From Hypomyces perniciosus (lineage: Eukaryota; Ascomycota; Sordariomycetes; Hypocreales; Hypocreaceae), in the NCBI GenBank assembly GCA_008477525.1, contig SPDT01000001.1:4154001-4218000 (forward strand): a DNA stretch of 64,000 nucleotides, written 5' to 3'. Of this stretch, positions 42,555-53,989 are shown piece by piece. The position numbers and the translations under genes were made by a program. The notes under the pieces are model-generated. The model worked only from the letters and a program-made list of their open reading frames with translations. It had not been told where the DNA came from and did not search any database. Positions within the stretch are counted from its first letter, which is position 1, and every line of letters begins with the position of its first letter.

Positions 42555-44079
42555 TTTGGCGGAATGCGATGCGAAGAACCTGCCCGGTGACCGCAAACAA
42601 TGAAAGATCCGAGTTGATAACGGATGCTGCTGCTGCTCCAAGATGGAGACTTAGAGAGACGAGACGAGCTGGGACTGGCTATGCACAATTATACCATCCA
42701 GATAGGCTCCGATCTTGGCAGGCTGATAGATAATCACACCGAGATGCGTCGTTGAGGCGAGTGGACAAGATGACCAAAACAATTTGGCAAGTCAAGATGC
42801 TCGCAATATAGTCTGTAATTCTAGATATCTCGAGTCTGAGCGATTTGGCGCGTCGTTGAGTTGTCGGTCGATATGGTGGATGTTTGTTGAGGTGTTCGTG
42901 TCGGCGGATTTTAGTGGACGAATTGACGAATTGGCGTCTAGTTTGCCAATGAGGGCCCTGGCTTGTTTGTTTGTTGCCTTGCAGCGCCACGGAAAGAACG
43001 CCCGGAAGGGAGTAGGCAGCTCTACCATTTATATATTCCAAGAAGTCCCAACTTCACTTCTGCACCACTCACTGCTTTTCATCAGCATCAGACCACGAGT
43101 CCTGTTACAGTCTGTGAATGGATGATACACTTGTATTCATCTGTATCCCGATTCACAGGTTGCTCGCTTCTCTGCGGCCCATAAACGACCTTAACACAGC
43201 CGTCTGTCGGCTAAGCCGAGCAAACCAGCTTACTCCGTACGCCGAACTCATGTTCATGTGCGATGTCATCGAATCAAAAGGCTCGTGTTACCCTGTGTCG
43301 TTGCTGAAAACACAGCCATTGTACTGCAACCTGTTCGTGGTGAAAAGGGTTCTGGATATGCTCCAGCGCACTCCGAAAAAAGAGAACGAGCCATAGGTCG
43401 TTTTATAGTCCTTTCTTGCCCCGCATGGCGACCTCGATAGCTCGCCATCAATCTCCTAATAACTTGTGCAACACAGATAATATTCACACGGCCTGAGCAG
43501 TGACGGACTTGCTTCTACGGAGTACTCCGCATATAATGGTCATAGCATGGACCTGATTCGCCAACACCTTTTTCAGCTTCCGAGCTTCCATTGCCCAGCC
43601 ACATGCACCACCCACCTAATGTCTTCCGTCTGGCATTCGGCTCAGCCCGTCACAGATCGTAAAACCATTGGTCGTTTGATGAGGACATCAATCCTACCAG
43701 TGGTCTCATGAGCCTACTTTGGTGCTAGGCTGGTGGCTGTGCGTCCGTTGTTTCTGGTCCACACACCAGGGCTTGGACAACTCGTGATAGTACGCTGACT
43801 AGAAGAGAGAGCTTTAAGGCTCCTTTGACAGCTCCTGACTGGCCCGTACTAAGCCTGTATTCTCTGACAGCCCCTCATTAGGCGCCATCGACACTCGCTT
43901 CCCTATTGTCAATTGTCCGCGGTGATTCAACTCCTTCAACCACGGCCATGATCTGTGCTGCGTTCTAGAAATTATTTCCTTGCTGCATTCATTGTTCATT
44001 CATTCTGCGCCTAGGTGGTCTCTTTGCCCCTCTGACCACCTTTGTGTGCATATTCTGCTCTCCGTCGTAAGCCCATATC
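42555..44079. other. Divergent spacer, GNAT / phospholipase D
   Basis: About 1.5 kb holding both promoters. Minus-strand frames near 42679-43041 overlap the GNAT promoter and look like chance. GTAC-family palindromes occur at 43228 and 43516. No gene supported. Confidence 0.55.
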
Positions 44080-47066
44080 ATGGACTCCTTTTTCGGTAAA
44101 GTCGAGTCGTTCTTCAAGTACGACAAGCAGGAGATACACTCGCATTCGCATCATGGACATGAATGCGATGAACTGCATCCAGAAGAACATGCCGCAAACA
44201 GGTTTCAATCATTTGCGGGGCCCTCCACAGGTAACGCAAAGTGGTTCGTTGATGGCTGCTCTTACTTCTGGGCCGTGTCTGAGGCGCTCGAACGTATGTT
44301 GATATTTCACTGAGAAGCATCCATTTTCCATTTTCCTCCTAACCTCATTTTATTATAGGGGCGGAGGAGAGTATTTTTATTCTTGACTGGTGGTTGAGCC
44401 CCGAAGTGTATCTTCGTAGGCCTCCATCTAAGAACGAACGGTATCGGCTCGATGCCATGCTCAAGGCTGCAGCGGAACGTGGTGTCAAAGTCTATATCAT
44501 CGTCTACAAGGAGGTGGAAGCGGCCCTCACTCTTAATTCGATCGTATGTATCTTGCAACATGGCGAAACATCTTTTCCTCACCATCTAACCCAGCCGTGT
44601 AGCATACGAAACATGCTCTCGAGGCTCTGCATCGTAATATCCGTGTCTTCCGGCATCCCGACCATGTGCCTACTGGATATAACTTAGCATCGGAATTAGG
44701 TGGCAAACTCAATAATCTCACGAATTTTGACATTTTGACAGCCTCTAGGGATGCCGTCAAGGCTCTCTATGGAGCTACTGGTGAGGTGGTCCTCTTTTGG
44801 GCTCACCATGAGAAACTCCTTGTTGTTGATGGCAAACTTGCTTTCATGGGTGGTCTCGACTTGTGTACTGTCTCCATTCTTCTGTTTATCTTCTTGAGAC
44901 TCCACCTTTACTGACCATTCATTAGGCTTTGGAAGATGGGATACCAGCTGTATGCTCTTTGCAACTACACGTTGCAACTTGGCTGACCAACTTGAATAGC
45001 TCACCCGATCGCCGATGCTCACCCAGGAAACCTGGATGAGATCATCTTCCCGGGACAAGATTACAATAACGCACGCATCTTCGACTTCTCTGATGTCGGC
45101 AACTGGGATCAGAATAAGTGTGAGAGCGTACCATCACACAACTAGAAACCCAAGGCTAACATGCGCAGTGGATCGTACGAAGAGCTCAAGGATGGGCTGG
45201 TCGGATGTTGCCTTGTGCCTGAATGGTCACATTGTGACAGATCTTATTTCACACTTTGTAGACAGATGGTGAGACCTCCCTCCTTATTACCACGTGAAGC
45301 TGACATATCTAGGAACTTTATTTTTGATGTAAAATACGGAGCAAAGGATCCGGGCAAGTATGAGAGACTCCCGCAATATAGATCTGGGACACCGGGGCAC
45401 TCAGGGGAGCACCAAAGTGGCCGTTTAATTCGCCATTTCGCCCACAGCCTTGCTGAGGGCATGGAAAACCTCGGATTCTCATCACATGATGATTATGACA
45501 ACGGCCCTAGGCATCACAGCAACGACACCACTCGGATCCAGCTTACGCGAAGGTATGAAGTCAGGTTCTGTATATACCTGAAATACCAGCTAACATCATC
45601 ACAGCTGCGGCAAGTGGTCATCTGGGCACCCAACGGAGCATTCCATCGCCAATGCGTACGTTCATGCTATCACCAATGCCGAACATTTCGTTTACATCGA
45701 GAATCAGGTAGGATTTCTATGGATTGCCTACGAGAGCTCTGCTAAGTGATCCTAGTTCTTCATTACTGCGACCAGCGATGAGCAACGCCCAGTTAAGAAC
45801 AAAATCGGGGCAGCCATAGTTGACCGCATTATTCGAGCTCACGAGGAGCGCCAAGAATTTAAGGTCTGGGTAGTCATGCCTGCCGTACCGGCTTTTGCTG
45901 GTGATCTCAAATCCAAGGGTGCTCTTGGTACTAGGGCCATCATGGAGTTCCAATATAACTCTATCAGCAGGGGTAAAAACAGTATCCTCGAAAAACTCCG
46001 CACAGCTGGTATCGAGGATCCGGGCTACTACATCGGCTTCTACAACCTCCGCAACTTCGACCGTATCAATACATCGAAAACCATGCAAGAGGCCGAACAG
46101 CGAGCAGGTGTCTCATATGAAGATGCGCGAAGGGAGCACGATGACTACGTCGGTGCGAGTCGTTATTCCGGGAATGAAGACTACCGCAGTGATAGGTACG
46201 ACTACGAGCATTACGATCGTTATCAGCGCGGAACACACAGAGTTAGGGATACAACCCTGGATACCGTCAGTTCATGCTGCATGTATGGCAGCCCCGACGT
46301 TATTGATATCCCCTGGGATGGCGAACCGGAGGACGAAATCAATGCCTTCGTTAGCGAGCAACTGTACATCCACAGCAAGCTCCTAATCGCCGACGACCGT
46401 CTAGTCATCTGTGGCTCGGCCAACCTGAACGACCGCTCACAGCTCGGCTTCCACGACTCTGAAATTGCCGTCGTGATCGAAGGTCCAACTACGGTTGGCT
46501 CCTATATGAACGGCCGGTCCTATAATGCAAGCGAATTCGCTACCTCGCTGCGACGGTACATATTCCGAAAGCACCTCGGCCTGCTACGAGATCAACGATG
46601 GGACAAGCCGGACCAAAACTGGCATCCTATCACCCAGGCGCCCAATGGATACGACTGGGGCTCGCGAGCTGACTTGCTTGTACAAGACCCTTTGAGCCCT
46701 GACTTCTTGGATTTGTGGGAAGACACCGCTGTGATCAACACTGAGGTCTTTAGTCGAGCTTTCCACCCCGTCCCCGACAATAAGGTTAGAACCTGGGAGG
46801 CTTATGACGATTTCTTCTCAAAGTACTTCATTATCCCAGATGGAAAGAAGAAGCCGTGTGGCGATGATGGAAGCCAGGACGGCAAGGTCGAGTATGGACA
46901 CATTGTACGGGAGGAGTTCCCCGGGGGAGTAAAGGAGGTCAAAAAGTGGCTGAGTCGCGTGCGTGGCACACTCGTCAACATGCCCCTTGACTTCTTGGTC
47001 GACGTGCCAGATATTGCCGAGGATGGGTTAACCCTGAATGGTCTGACGGACGAGCTCTATACATAG
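44080..47066 (+). CDS. Phospholipase D, fungal HKD family
   Basis: Hydrolyses phosphatidylcholine to phosphatidic acid and choline. Exons: 44080-44293, 44359-44543, 44603-44864, 44926-44949, 45000-45119, 45169-45268, 45313-45552, 45605-45707, 45756-47066 (852 aa). First HKD motif HEKLLVVD (H202, K204, D209) within [20 protein letters not shown]; second HSKLLIADD (about H622, K624, D629) followed by [10 protein letters not shown]. Phospholipid-binding sequences such as FDFSDVGNW and [12 protein letters not shown] lie between. There are no PX or PH domains, so this is shorter than Spo14-type PLD. The N-terminus carries a His-rich segment ([14 protein letters not shown]). A 24-nt fourth exon and a 44-nt intron are unusual. 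Exon 4 and the following junctions are inferred from conserved GRWDT...HPIADAHP. Confidence 0.9.
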
Positions 47067-48063
47067 ACGCATTTCGATAGAAGTGAACTTTTTACCATTC
47101 AAGTATATACAGCCGTCCGTAGGCAATGGTGAATTCGGGGTCCTGTCAAGTGTTTGTCTCGGCTACTCATCATCGTTCAGTTACCTAACCAGTCATCGAA
47201 ACGGAACTGCATGAGGACTTGCAGTAGTAATTCTGGACTGTAACACAGTTTGTCAGCGGCGTAATTTACGCTTCACTATCATTTTGCACGCTCAACGACG
47301 ACTTGACTCAAACAACCGCTTCTTCATTACGCACATCTTTCAACAATACAAATACAAAACTACAATCGCCTATTTCATAGCAATAGTCAATATGTCCTCC
47401 GCTCTAGCTAGACAATAAGTAACTCACAAGGGCCCAAAGGTTGGGCCAGACTATAAATTCCCTCCTCTTTTCACAACCCAATATCCTTTTCCATCTTCTT
47501 TCATCATCTCAACTGGGAACAATCGGACGTAATGAATTTTCAATGAACATGGGCTGGAGTGTAGTTTTGTTATTTGGAGATAACGGTTGGGACAACCGCA
47601 TTTTTGGAATAGGGGAAATCCATCACCAAGCATATGTAGTGGGAAAATCAAGAAACATACACTAATCAATGGCTGGTGCTTTATGATACATGAAAGGACA
47701 ATGAGCATACGGACTCTTGAAATACAAAACATAGAAAGCCCGCCCATAGAAAAACTCCCTAGAACTCCGAGTTCCACCAGGAGGAATAACAAAGATTTGG
47801 CAAAGATGAGAAGAGTTGAGGGGGTGATACAAAAAAACCCTAAGCTTCCTCCAATCCTATAATCTCGTATCTCATCATTGTCCGCCCTTTCGACCAGAAT
47901 CAAAGCCCCTTGAACCGGCTCTTTGTTCTCAAGAACTTGCATGAATCACCCTTCTCTTCGATGCTTCCCCCCCGGGACCCCTCCATGCACTTCAAGGAAA
48001 AACTCCGAATATTAATACCCTAGTTAGCCATTTTGCTCTCTTCCCAATTTTGTTGTTGTGCGC
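47067..48063. other. Convergent spacer, PLD / PDI-like gene
   Basis: About 1 kb with the 3' regions of both genes. Short frames (up to about 160 codons on the minus strand at 47451-47942) show no domain and are poor in coding bias. Confidence 0.55.
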
Positions 48064-50326
48064 TTAGTCCGCCTTGGTATTACCGTTGGAGCCCCCCAGG
48101 AAGCCGTCTTTGAAGTCCCTGATGCCCATTGAGTCTTCTAACCGGAAGTGACCACGTCCTCGGCGGGGGCGACTGCGCAGCCAAGAATACGCGCCAAAGG
48201 CGACGCCGAGGATGCAGCCAATGGATAGATACGGGTGCTCAAAGAAGGTAACGCGGATATCGAAGAAGACCTTCTCAAACGACGATATCGTAAGCTTGGG
48301 CTTCAGGACCTGTGGACTGTAGACGACCTTGTCGAGGGTTTCCATGACGGACGTGCGGCTGACCATGATGTAATTGCCAGTCGACGTGCTGTCCCAGTAC
48401 CTCCGGCTCTGGTGAGAGTTAGTCATCCATTCGATGGGCTCAGGGGGTAGAAAAACTTACGTCTTCATCATTGATAATGATCCTTTCCCCATCCTTCACA
48501 TCAATTCCATAGGTAGTACGGATCCAACGCTGCCAGGCCACACCGTCGACCCAGGCAAAGGCAACTTCCTTCCTACCGGCTGTATCCATATCAATACGGA
48601 TGGCCTTGGCGGATCGCAGAGCTCGTTGGTCGTCTCGATCTTCGGCTTCTTCAATCCTCATCTGCTTTGCGTCACGCAATTTCTTTCTCTCTAGCTGGAA
48701 TTCCTGAATCTGCCTGTCCATCCACTCATTGGCTGCAGTCTTCATCTCTCGAAGGGCACTCTGGAAAGAATCCTGGTCGTTACGATTCAAGACTCCCAGG
48801 ACGACAATCTTGCGATCCATGATCTGGCGTGCATTGGTCACCATCAATTCAGGGACAAGTGGAAGCCATACAGATTTCATCCAGTCGAGAACCTGGTGAA
48901 CATCTCTCATCGCGTTGGGTGTTAGTGGCGGATAGTACGTTGGGCGGCCCTCTCGTGAGACCATTAGTCTCGGCCAGGTTGTGATCTTGAATCGCTCGTA
49001 CATCCTAATGTCCTTTGTCTTGACTAGTTTTGCGTGACCAATGAGGCTGAGGGGAATTCTCTCGAGCGATAGGAAGTCCTCTGAAGTTGTGGCGTGATCG
49101 TAGAAGTAGACAAAAATGACTTCCTCCTTCTCCTCGAGAGCTTTGAATGAGTCCAGATCGACATCGGGAACCCCACTTGCGAGATCCAGAGCCTTATCGG
49201 CGTATTGAATGAAATCCCCCAAGCCTCGGAGTCCCTGATACTCAGCCCGCTCACCGCCCTTGAAGAAGAGGATGGTAGGGAAAGCCCTTGCGCGAACATC
49301 CTTGCAGAGGCGTGTCTCCTTGTCGCAGTTGACCTCACCAATGTTGAGCTTGCCTTTCATGCTCTTGGCGAGTTGCTCCCATGTGGGAGCCATATCCAGG
49401 CAATGGGGGCACCAAGGAGCATAGAACTTGATGAACCAAGGATCTTGGGTCATTGTGACGAGGCGTTGAAAGTTCTCAGCGGTCAACGGCACCGAGGCGC
49501 CGTCCACATTTGGCGTAACCGTAGGTTTCTTTGGCTTCTTATCTGCCTTCTTCTCATCGGCTTTCGCTGTGGCAGCAGGGGCCTTGTTGTCACTGGCCGC
49601 ATCCTTGTCGGATTTCACAGTCTTGTCAGTCTCGTCGGCTGGTTTCTTTTCATATTTTTGCTCCTTTTCATCTTTTGCTGGGGCTGAAAGTTCGTCCTCC
49701 TTCGGCGTATCTTTGGGAGACTCCTTGGCCCCTGCCTCTGGCAGGTTCAAGCTTCTCGGCCGCGAGCCCGGTTTCGTCTTCTCTAGGGCTTTCTCGACAA
49801 CACTGGCGAGGAAGGTGATATTCTTAACACCCTTGAGCGTCTCAACAACCTTGCCATCTTCGTACAGCACTGTAGTCGGATATGATTGGATGCCGTGGTC
49901 CACGCAGAGATCACTGAAAGCAATGCAGTTGACGGCACCAAACCTGAAGCCGTAGAATTTCGAAAAGTCGGTGGCATCGGCACCGCCGTCTGGCTTGGAT
50001 GTGTGATAGAATTCGTAAGCGGTCTGGAATGTCGGAGCATATGCTTGACAATGATGGCAGTAAGGGCTAGGGATAGGTTAGACTTTCGCTTCAGGATGGT
50101 TAGGGAATTGGAGGTGGGTTTGCCTGTAGTGCTTAACCAGAAGCCACTTGCTCTGCTTCAGCTCATCATCCCAGTTGGTTGGTGTCAGATCTAATAAAGG
50201 AGGCACTGGGAGTGAGTTGAAGACTGTTCCCTTTGAGGCGTCTGATTCCTCTTCTGCTGCTATTGAAGGTCGAACCAGCCCAATGGCTGCGAGGCCAGAG
50301 AGAAGAGAGAAAGAAGTCAGCCTCAT
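48064..50326 (-). CDS. Membrane-anchored ER protein disulfide isomerase-like protein
   Basis: Thioredoxin-fold oxidoreductase of the ER, type I membrane protein. Exons are 50326-50124, 50066-48461 and 48408-48064 (717 aa). Signal peptide at residues 1-23 (MRLTSFSLLSGLAAIGLV...). First thioredoxin domain has CHHC (C71-C74, in SPYCHHCQAYAP), second has APWCPHC (C287, C290). A Lys/Asp/Glu-rich linker lies between them and a C-terminal helix follows. TM at about 662-679 (LSIGCILGVAFGAYSWL), then a basic cytosolic tail. The first intron uses a GC donor (GCAAAC at 50123). No GT alternative joins the domain, and GC-AG splicing gives KHYSPYCHHC in frame. Resembles Eps1 and TMX-type PDIs. Divergent with TDP1. 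Confidence 0.87.
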
Positions 50327-50896
50327 AGTGGGCTAGACAAGGCGCACCAGCGGAGGCGCCGTCGTAGGTAGCAAGGATCGGATACGGCGGAGAAGGGAGA
50401 TGAAGCGATCGAGACAGGATTGGTGTCCAATGTCGGCGGGTGCGACGTCAGCTTGTGCGATGTGTTATCGCGTGTCTTGGTGCGAGCTAGAGCGACATAT
50501 GAATCAGCTGGGGAGAGAAGAGTCGCCCGTTCGCGAAACCCGACGCTGGAGAGGGGACGAACGGCACCTGGGCGAAGCCAGGAACTCAAATGGTCGGAAA
50601 GTGATTGCGGGCCGCAGCTCAAACAGGAGAGGGAGAGATTGAAGTCTGGAGACACGGATGCATGAAATGAATATGACAGGGTGGTTGCCGCCACACTGTG
50701 GCGCGTTTCATTTTGGTATGTGTGGCTTAATAGCCCTTCACACCCTGAGTAGTAGTACCTCTGGGGTTGCCTGTTCGCAGTTGCAAGTACAGAGCAAGCG
50801 GAGGAATATAATGGTAAACACTCGAAAAACCAGGGTTCGTGTGGTTAAGAAATCTCAAAGTCTCCCTCTCGCGGCATTACTCCTCTCCTCCTAAAT
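50327..50896. promoter_or_regulatory. Divergent promoter, PDI-like / TDP1
   Basis: 570 bp shared by the ER oxidoreductase gene and the DNA-repair gene. Chance frames overlap both strands and are not believed. No TATA box is clear. Confidence 0.45.
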
Positions 50897-52595
50897 ATGG
50901 ACCAGCTCCAGAAACGCCAGAGGGAGGATGACGACATTCCAGCCGAGTCAGAAACACCAGCATCTCTCTCACGAGCCATTAGTCCACCACGCAAAAGAGC
51001 TCGCCCTGCAGAAGTCACAGGATCGCCATGGCAGCTCACTTGGATTCGGGATCTTCCTGAGAAATTGAATAAAGATGCCGTCACTTTGAAAGATCTTTTG
51101 GGCGATCCCCTTATTGCTGAGTGTTGGCAGTTCAACTACCTTCATGATATCCCTTTTACTATGGATGCATTCGATGTTGATACCAAACACCTTGTAAAAC
51201 TGCATGTTGTCCATGGGTTCTGGAAAAGAGAAGATCCCAATAGGCTCATGTTGATGGTATGCGTCAACGCCCCCAACCTTCAACCATATTCGTCCGCCAT
51301 GTAATACTGACGCATATCAGCAAGAAGCAGACCAATTCAAAAACGTTCAACTTCATTGTGCACCAATGCCAGAGATGTTTGGGACTCATCACTCCAAGAT
51401 GATGATTCTCTTCCGCCACGACGACACGGCCCAAGTCGTCATTCACACGGCAAACATGATCCCAAAGGACTGGACAAACATGACAAATGCAGTTTGGAAG
51501 TCTCCAATGCTCCCCAAAATGACGCCTCCAGCCAGTGAGCTTGGGGATGCTCAGCAACTTCCAGTAGGTAGCGGTGAGAGGTTCAAGGCTGACTTGTTGA
51601 GTTATTTGCGGCGTTATGATTCTCACAGTGTTACATGCAAACCATTGGTGGAAGAGCTCATTCAATACGACTTCTCCAGCATCAAAGCTGCCTTGATTGC
51701 GAGTGTTCCGGGGAGACATGACATCCGTGATCAACACCAAACTGCCTGGGGGTGGGCTGCCTTGAAACACTGTCTGCAATTCATACCAACTGAAGAGGGA
51801 GATTCCGAGATCGTAGTTCAAATATCCTCGATTGCGACTCTGGGTGCCAAGGACGACTGGCTACAGAATACGTTGTTTGGGTCGCTGGCCACGTCCAAGA
51901 CGAAGAACGCAAAGAAGCCCAAGTTTAAGGTCGTTTTCCCTACGGCTGACGAGATTCGTCGGTCACTTGATGGATACGCATCCGGCGGCTCTATTCACAC
52001 TAAAATACAGTCGCAACAACAGGCTCGACAGCTGCAGTATCTTCGGCCAATATATCACCACTGGGCCAACGACAGTGCAAATGGGGTTGGTGAGTGCCTG
52101 CGAATATATTCTAGCATATCATACACAAGCCAAAGATCAATGTACTCACGTTCAATAGAAATACCTGACCAGACGGCAATTTTAGACGGCGGACGAAACC
52201 GCGCTGCCCCGCATATCAAGACATATATCCGATTCAACAAGAACAATAACAACTCCATAGACTGGGCCCTCTTGACGTCGGCAAACCTGTCGAAACAGGC
52301 GTGGGGCGAGGCCGCCCGATCCACCACGGGAGATATCCGAATAGCTTCGTGGGAGATCGGAGTGCTGGTGTGGCCCGAGCTGTTTCACTCGAATGGGACC
52401 CTGGTGGGCTCCTTCCAGTCAGATATCCCGGGGATAGTATCCCCATGGGTAGACAAAGGGCAGTCCGTGACTGGTCTCCGGATCCCTTACAGCATGCCGC
52501 TGCAAGGGTATAGGCATGACGAGGTGCCTTGGGTGGCAACAATGATATATACCGAGCCGGATTGGAAAGGACTTACGTGGGGCGATGCGGAATAG
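50897..52595 (+). CDS. TDP1: Tyrosyl-DNA phosphodiesterase 1
   Basis: Nuclear repair enzyme that removes topoisomerase I adducts from DNA 3' ends. Exons are 50897-51256, 51321-52089 and 52159-52595 (521 aa; yeast Tdp1 is 544). The two HKN/HKD-like motifs are HHSKMMILF (His144, Lys146) and PHIKTYIRF (His395, Lys397), followed by TSANLSKQAWG, the conserved asparagine region. The N-terminus has a basic nuclear-localisation-like segment (PPRKRARP). The second intron (69 nt, a multiple of three and stop-free) lies 19 codons before the second catalytic motif. If it were retained, 23 residues would be inserted; the GTGAGT donor and missing homology support splicing. Start at the only suitable ATG. 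Confidence 0.93.
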
Positions 52596-53989
52596 GGCAA
52601 TGCTGTGTAACAAATGGCCAAGAAATTGCGTTCTTATTTATGTACAAAAGACGGCCCGGGCATAATATTGCAGCAGATGCATGCCGCGACAGGGCCAATG
52701 GCCACTCGTGCATCGCGCCTCCACACCACTCAGATCATACTACTCCGTAGTATGTAGTACTACTGGTCGGACTAAGACGACGGGAGCCGACACGACAAGG
52801 GGGGCTTGCGGCTGAGGATGTCAAATTCATGAGAGGGATCGTGGCGTTCAAGTGCATCATGGACAGGCAACTGACTGTTGGCAGTGGCACTCAGACATAC
52901 ATACTCGTACTACCCCGTACCCTAGGTAAGGTACCTATCAATATCCGAGGTGCGGAGCCTACTCCGTCCTACATACATACAGAAACATCGGGCAAGCCAC
53001 TTTTCTCACGCCTTTGCCTCTTTTCGACCATAGCTTTATGTACGAGGTGCGCGTATGCACGAGTGTGGGAAGGCGGCGGCGTATTATTGAGCGACTCAGG
53101 ACTGCAGACGCCACTTCTCCAACTGCAGTAATACGCCGTAATACTACAGGGAAAATAGGGAAAAGATACTACTAGTAGTATCGGCTTTGAGCAGGGCCGT
53201 CAGTCAAACGCCGGTCAAGTGGTAGAGGACAAGGAAGACTGCGGCTATGAAGACATATACTGCCTAATACTTAAGGTACCTGTATTACTACTATGTACGG
53301 AGTATATATACATCAGCTCCCTTGCCACTATGCTCTAGCGCCACCCTGTCGCTAAATATTGTGCCGAGGGCGGATAGTGGGGGTCGGCCGGCGCTCGGGT
53401 TACACTGCAGTTGGTGGTCGCGATTGATCCAACCAGTAAATTTTTTGCATGAAGTCGCGGAACCTTTGGACGCAACTGGTAATAGCGCTCGTAGTACTCG
53501 TACGGAAAGTACCATACTAGTACTCCGTAGTATTAGGCAGTATGTAGTGTGTATTAGTGGGGTGTCAAGCTAGGCAAGGTTAAGAACGGCTCTCAATCCA
53601 CTCGGCCTGTTCTGTCTGAGCCAAGCTTCTTGCATTCAAATTTCTTCCTCCTCCAACCTCTCTGCAACGAGAGAGACATCGCAGAGCTCCAATTCACGAC
53701 GGAGCATAGAGAGGAGAGGAGAGGGACTGTCTGAACAGAGTCGCGGCATTCGATCCACGCAGAACGAACGTCTCCGAGTTGCCGTCTCTCGAGATCGATC
53801 CCACCTCAGACCGCTTTCCGCCACATGCGAATGAGTCGTCTCCACGAAGTCGAAGCATATCTATCTGCATTGAAACAGACGTTTTAGAGAAACGGAGATT
53901 TGGGGTCCTCAAAGCCGGCATCCCATCTCCAGGGCTTCCTCGTTCCGTTTCAACATCTCCGAGCTCTTGTCTTACACGCGGATATAAAG
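52596..53989. other. Intergenic, upstream of MATE gene
   Basis: About 1.4 kb with no supported gene. It contains GTAC-family elements at 52738-52765, 52898-52940, 53295 and 53489-53530. The proximal part should be the MATE promoter and 5' UTR. Confidence 0.6.
53489..53530. repeat. GTAC-family palindrome cluster
   Basis: GTAGTACTCGTACGG is followed by AGTACCATACTAGTACTCC and a GTAGTA tail. Same family. Confidence 0.7.

Noticed and set aside
42679..43041. 120-codon minus-strand frame in the GNAT upstream region
   Set aside because: Composition is like intergenic DNA and no domain is seen.
45161..45745. 194-codon frame inside phospholipase D
   Set aside because: It runs through introns and shifts away from the conserved PLD frame.
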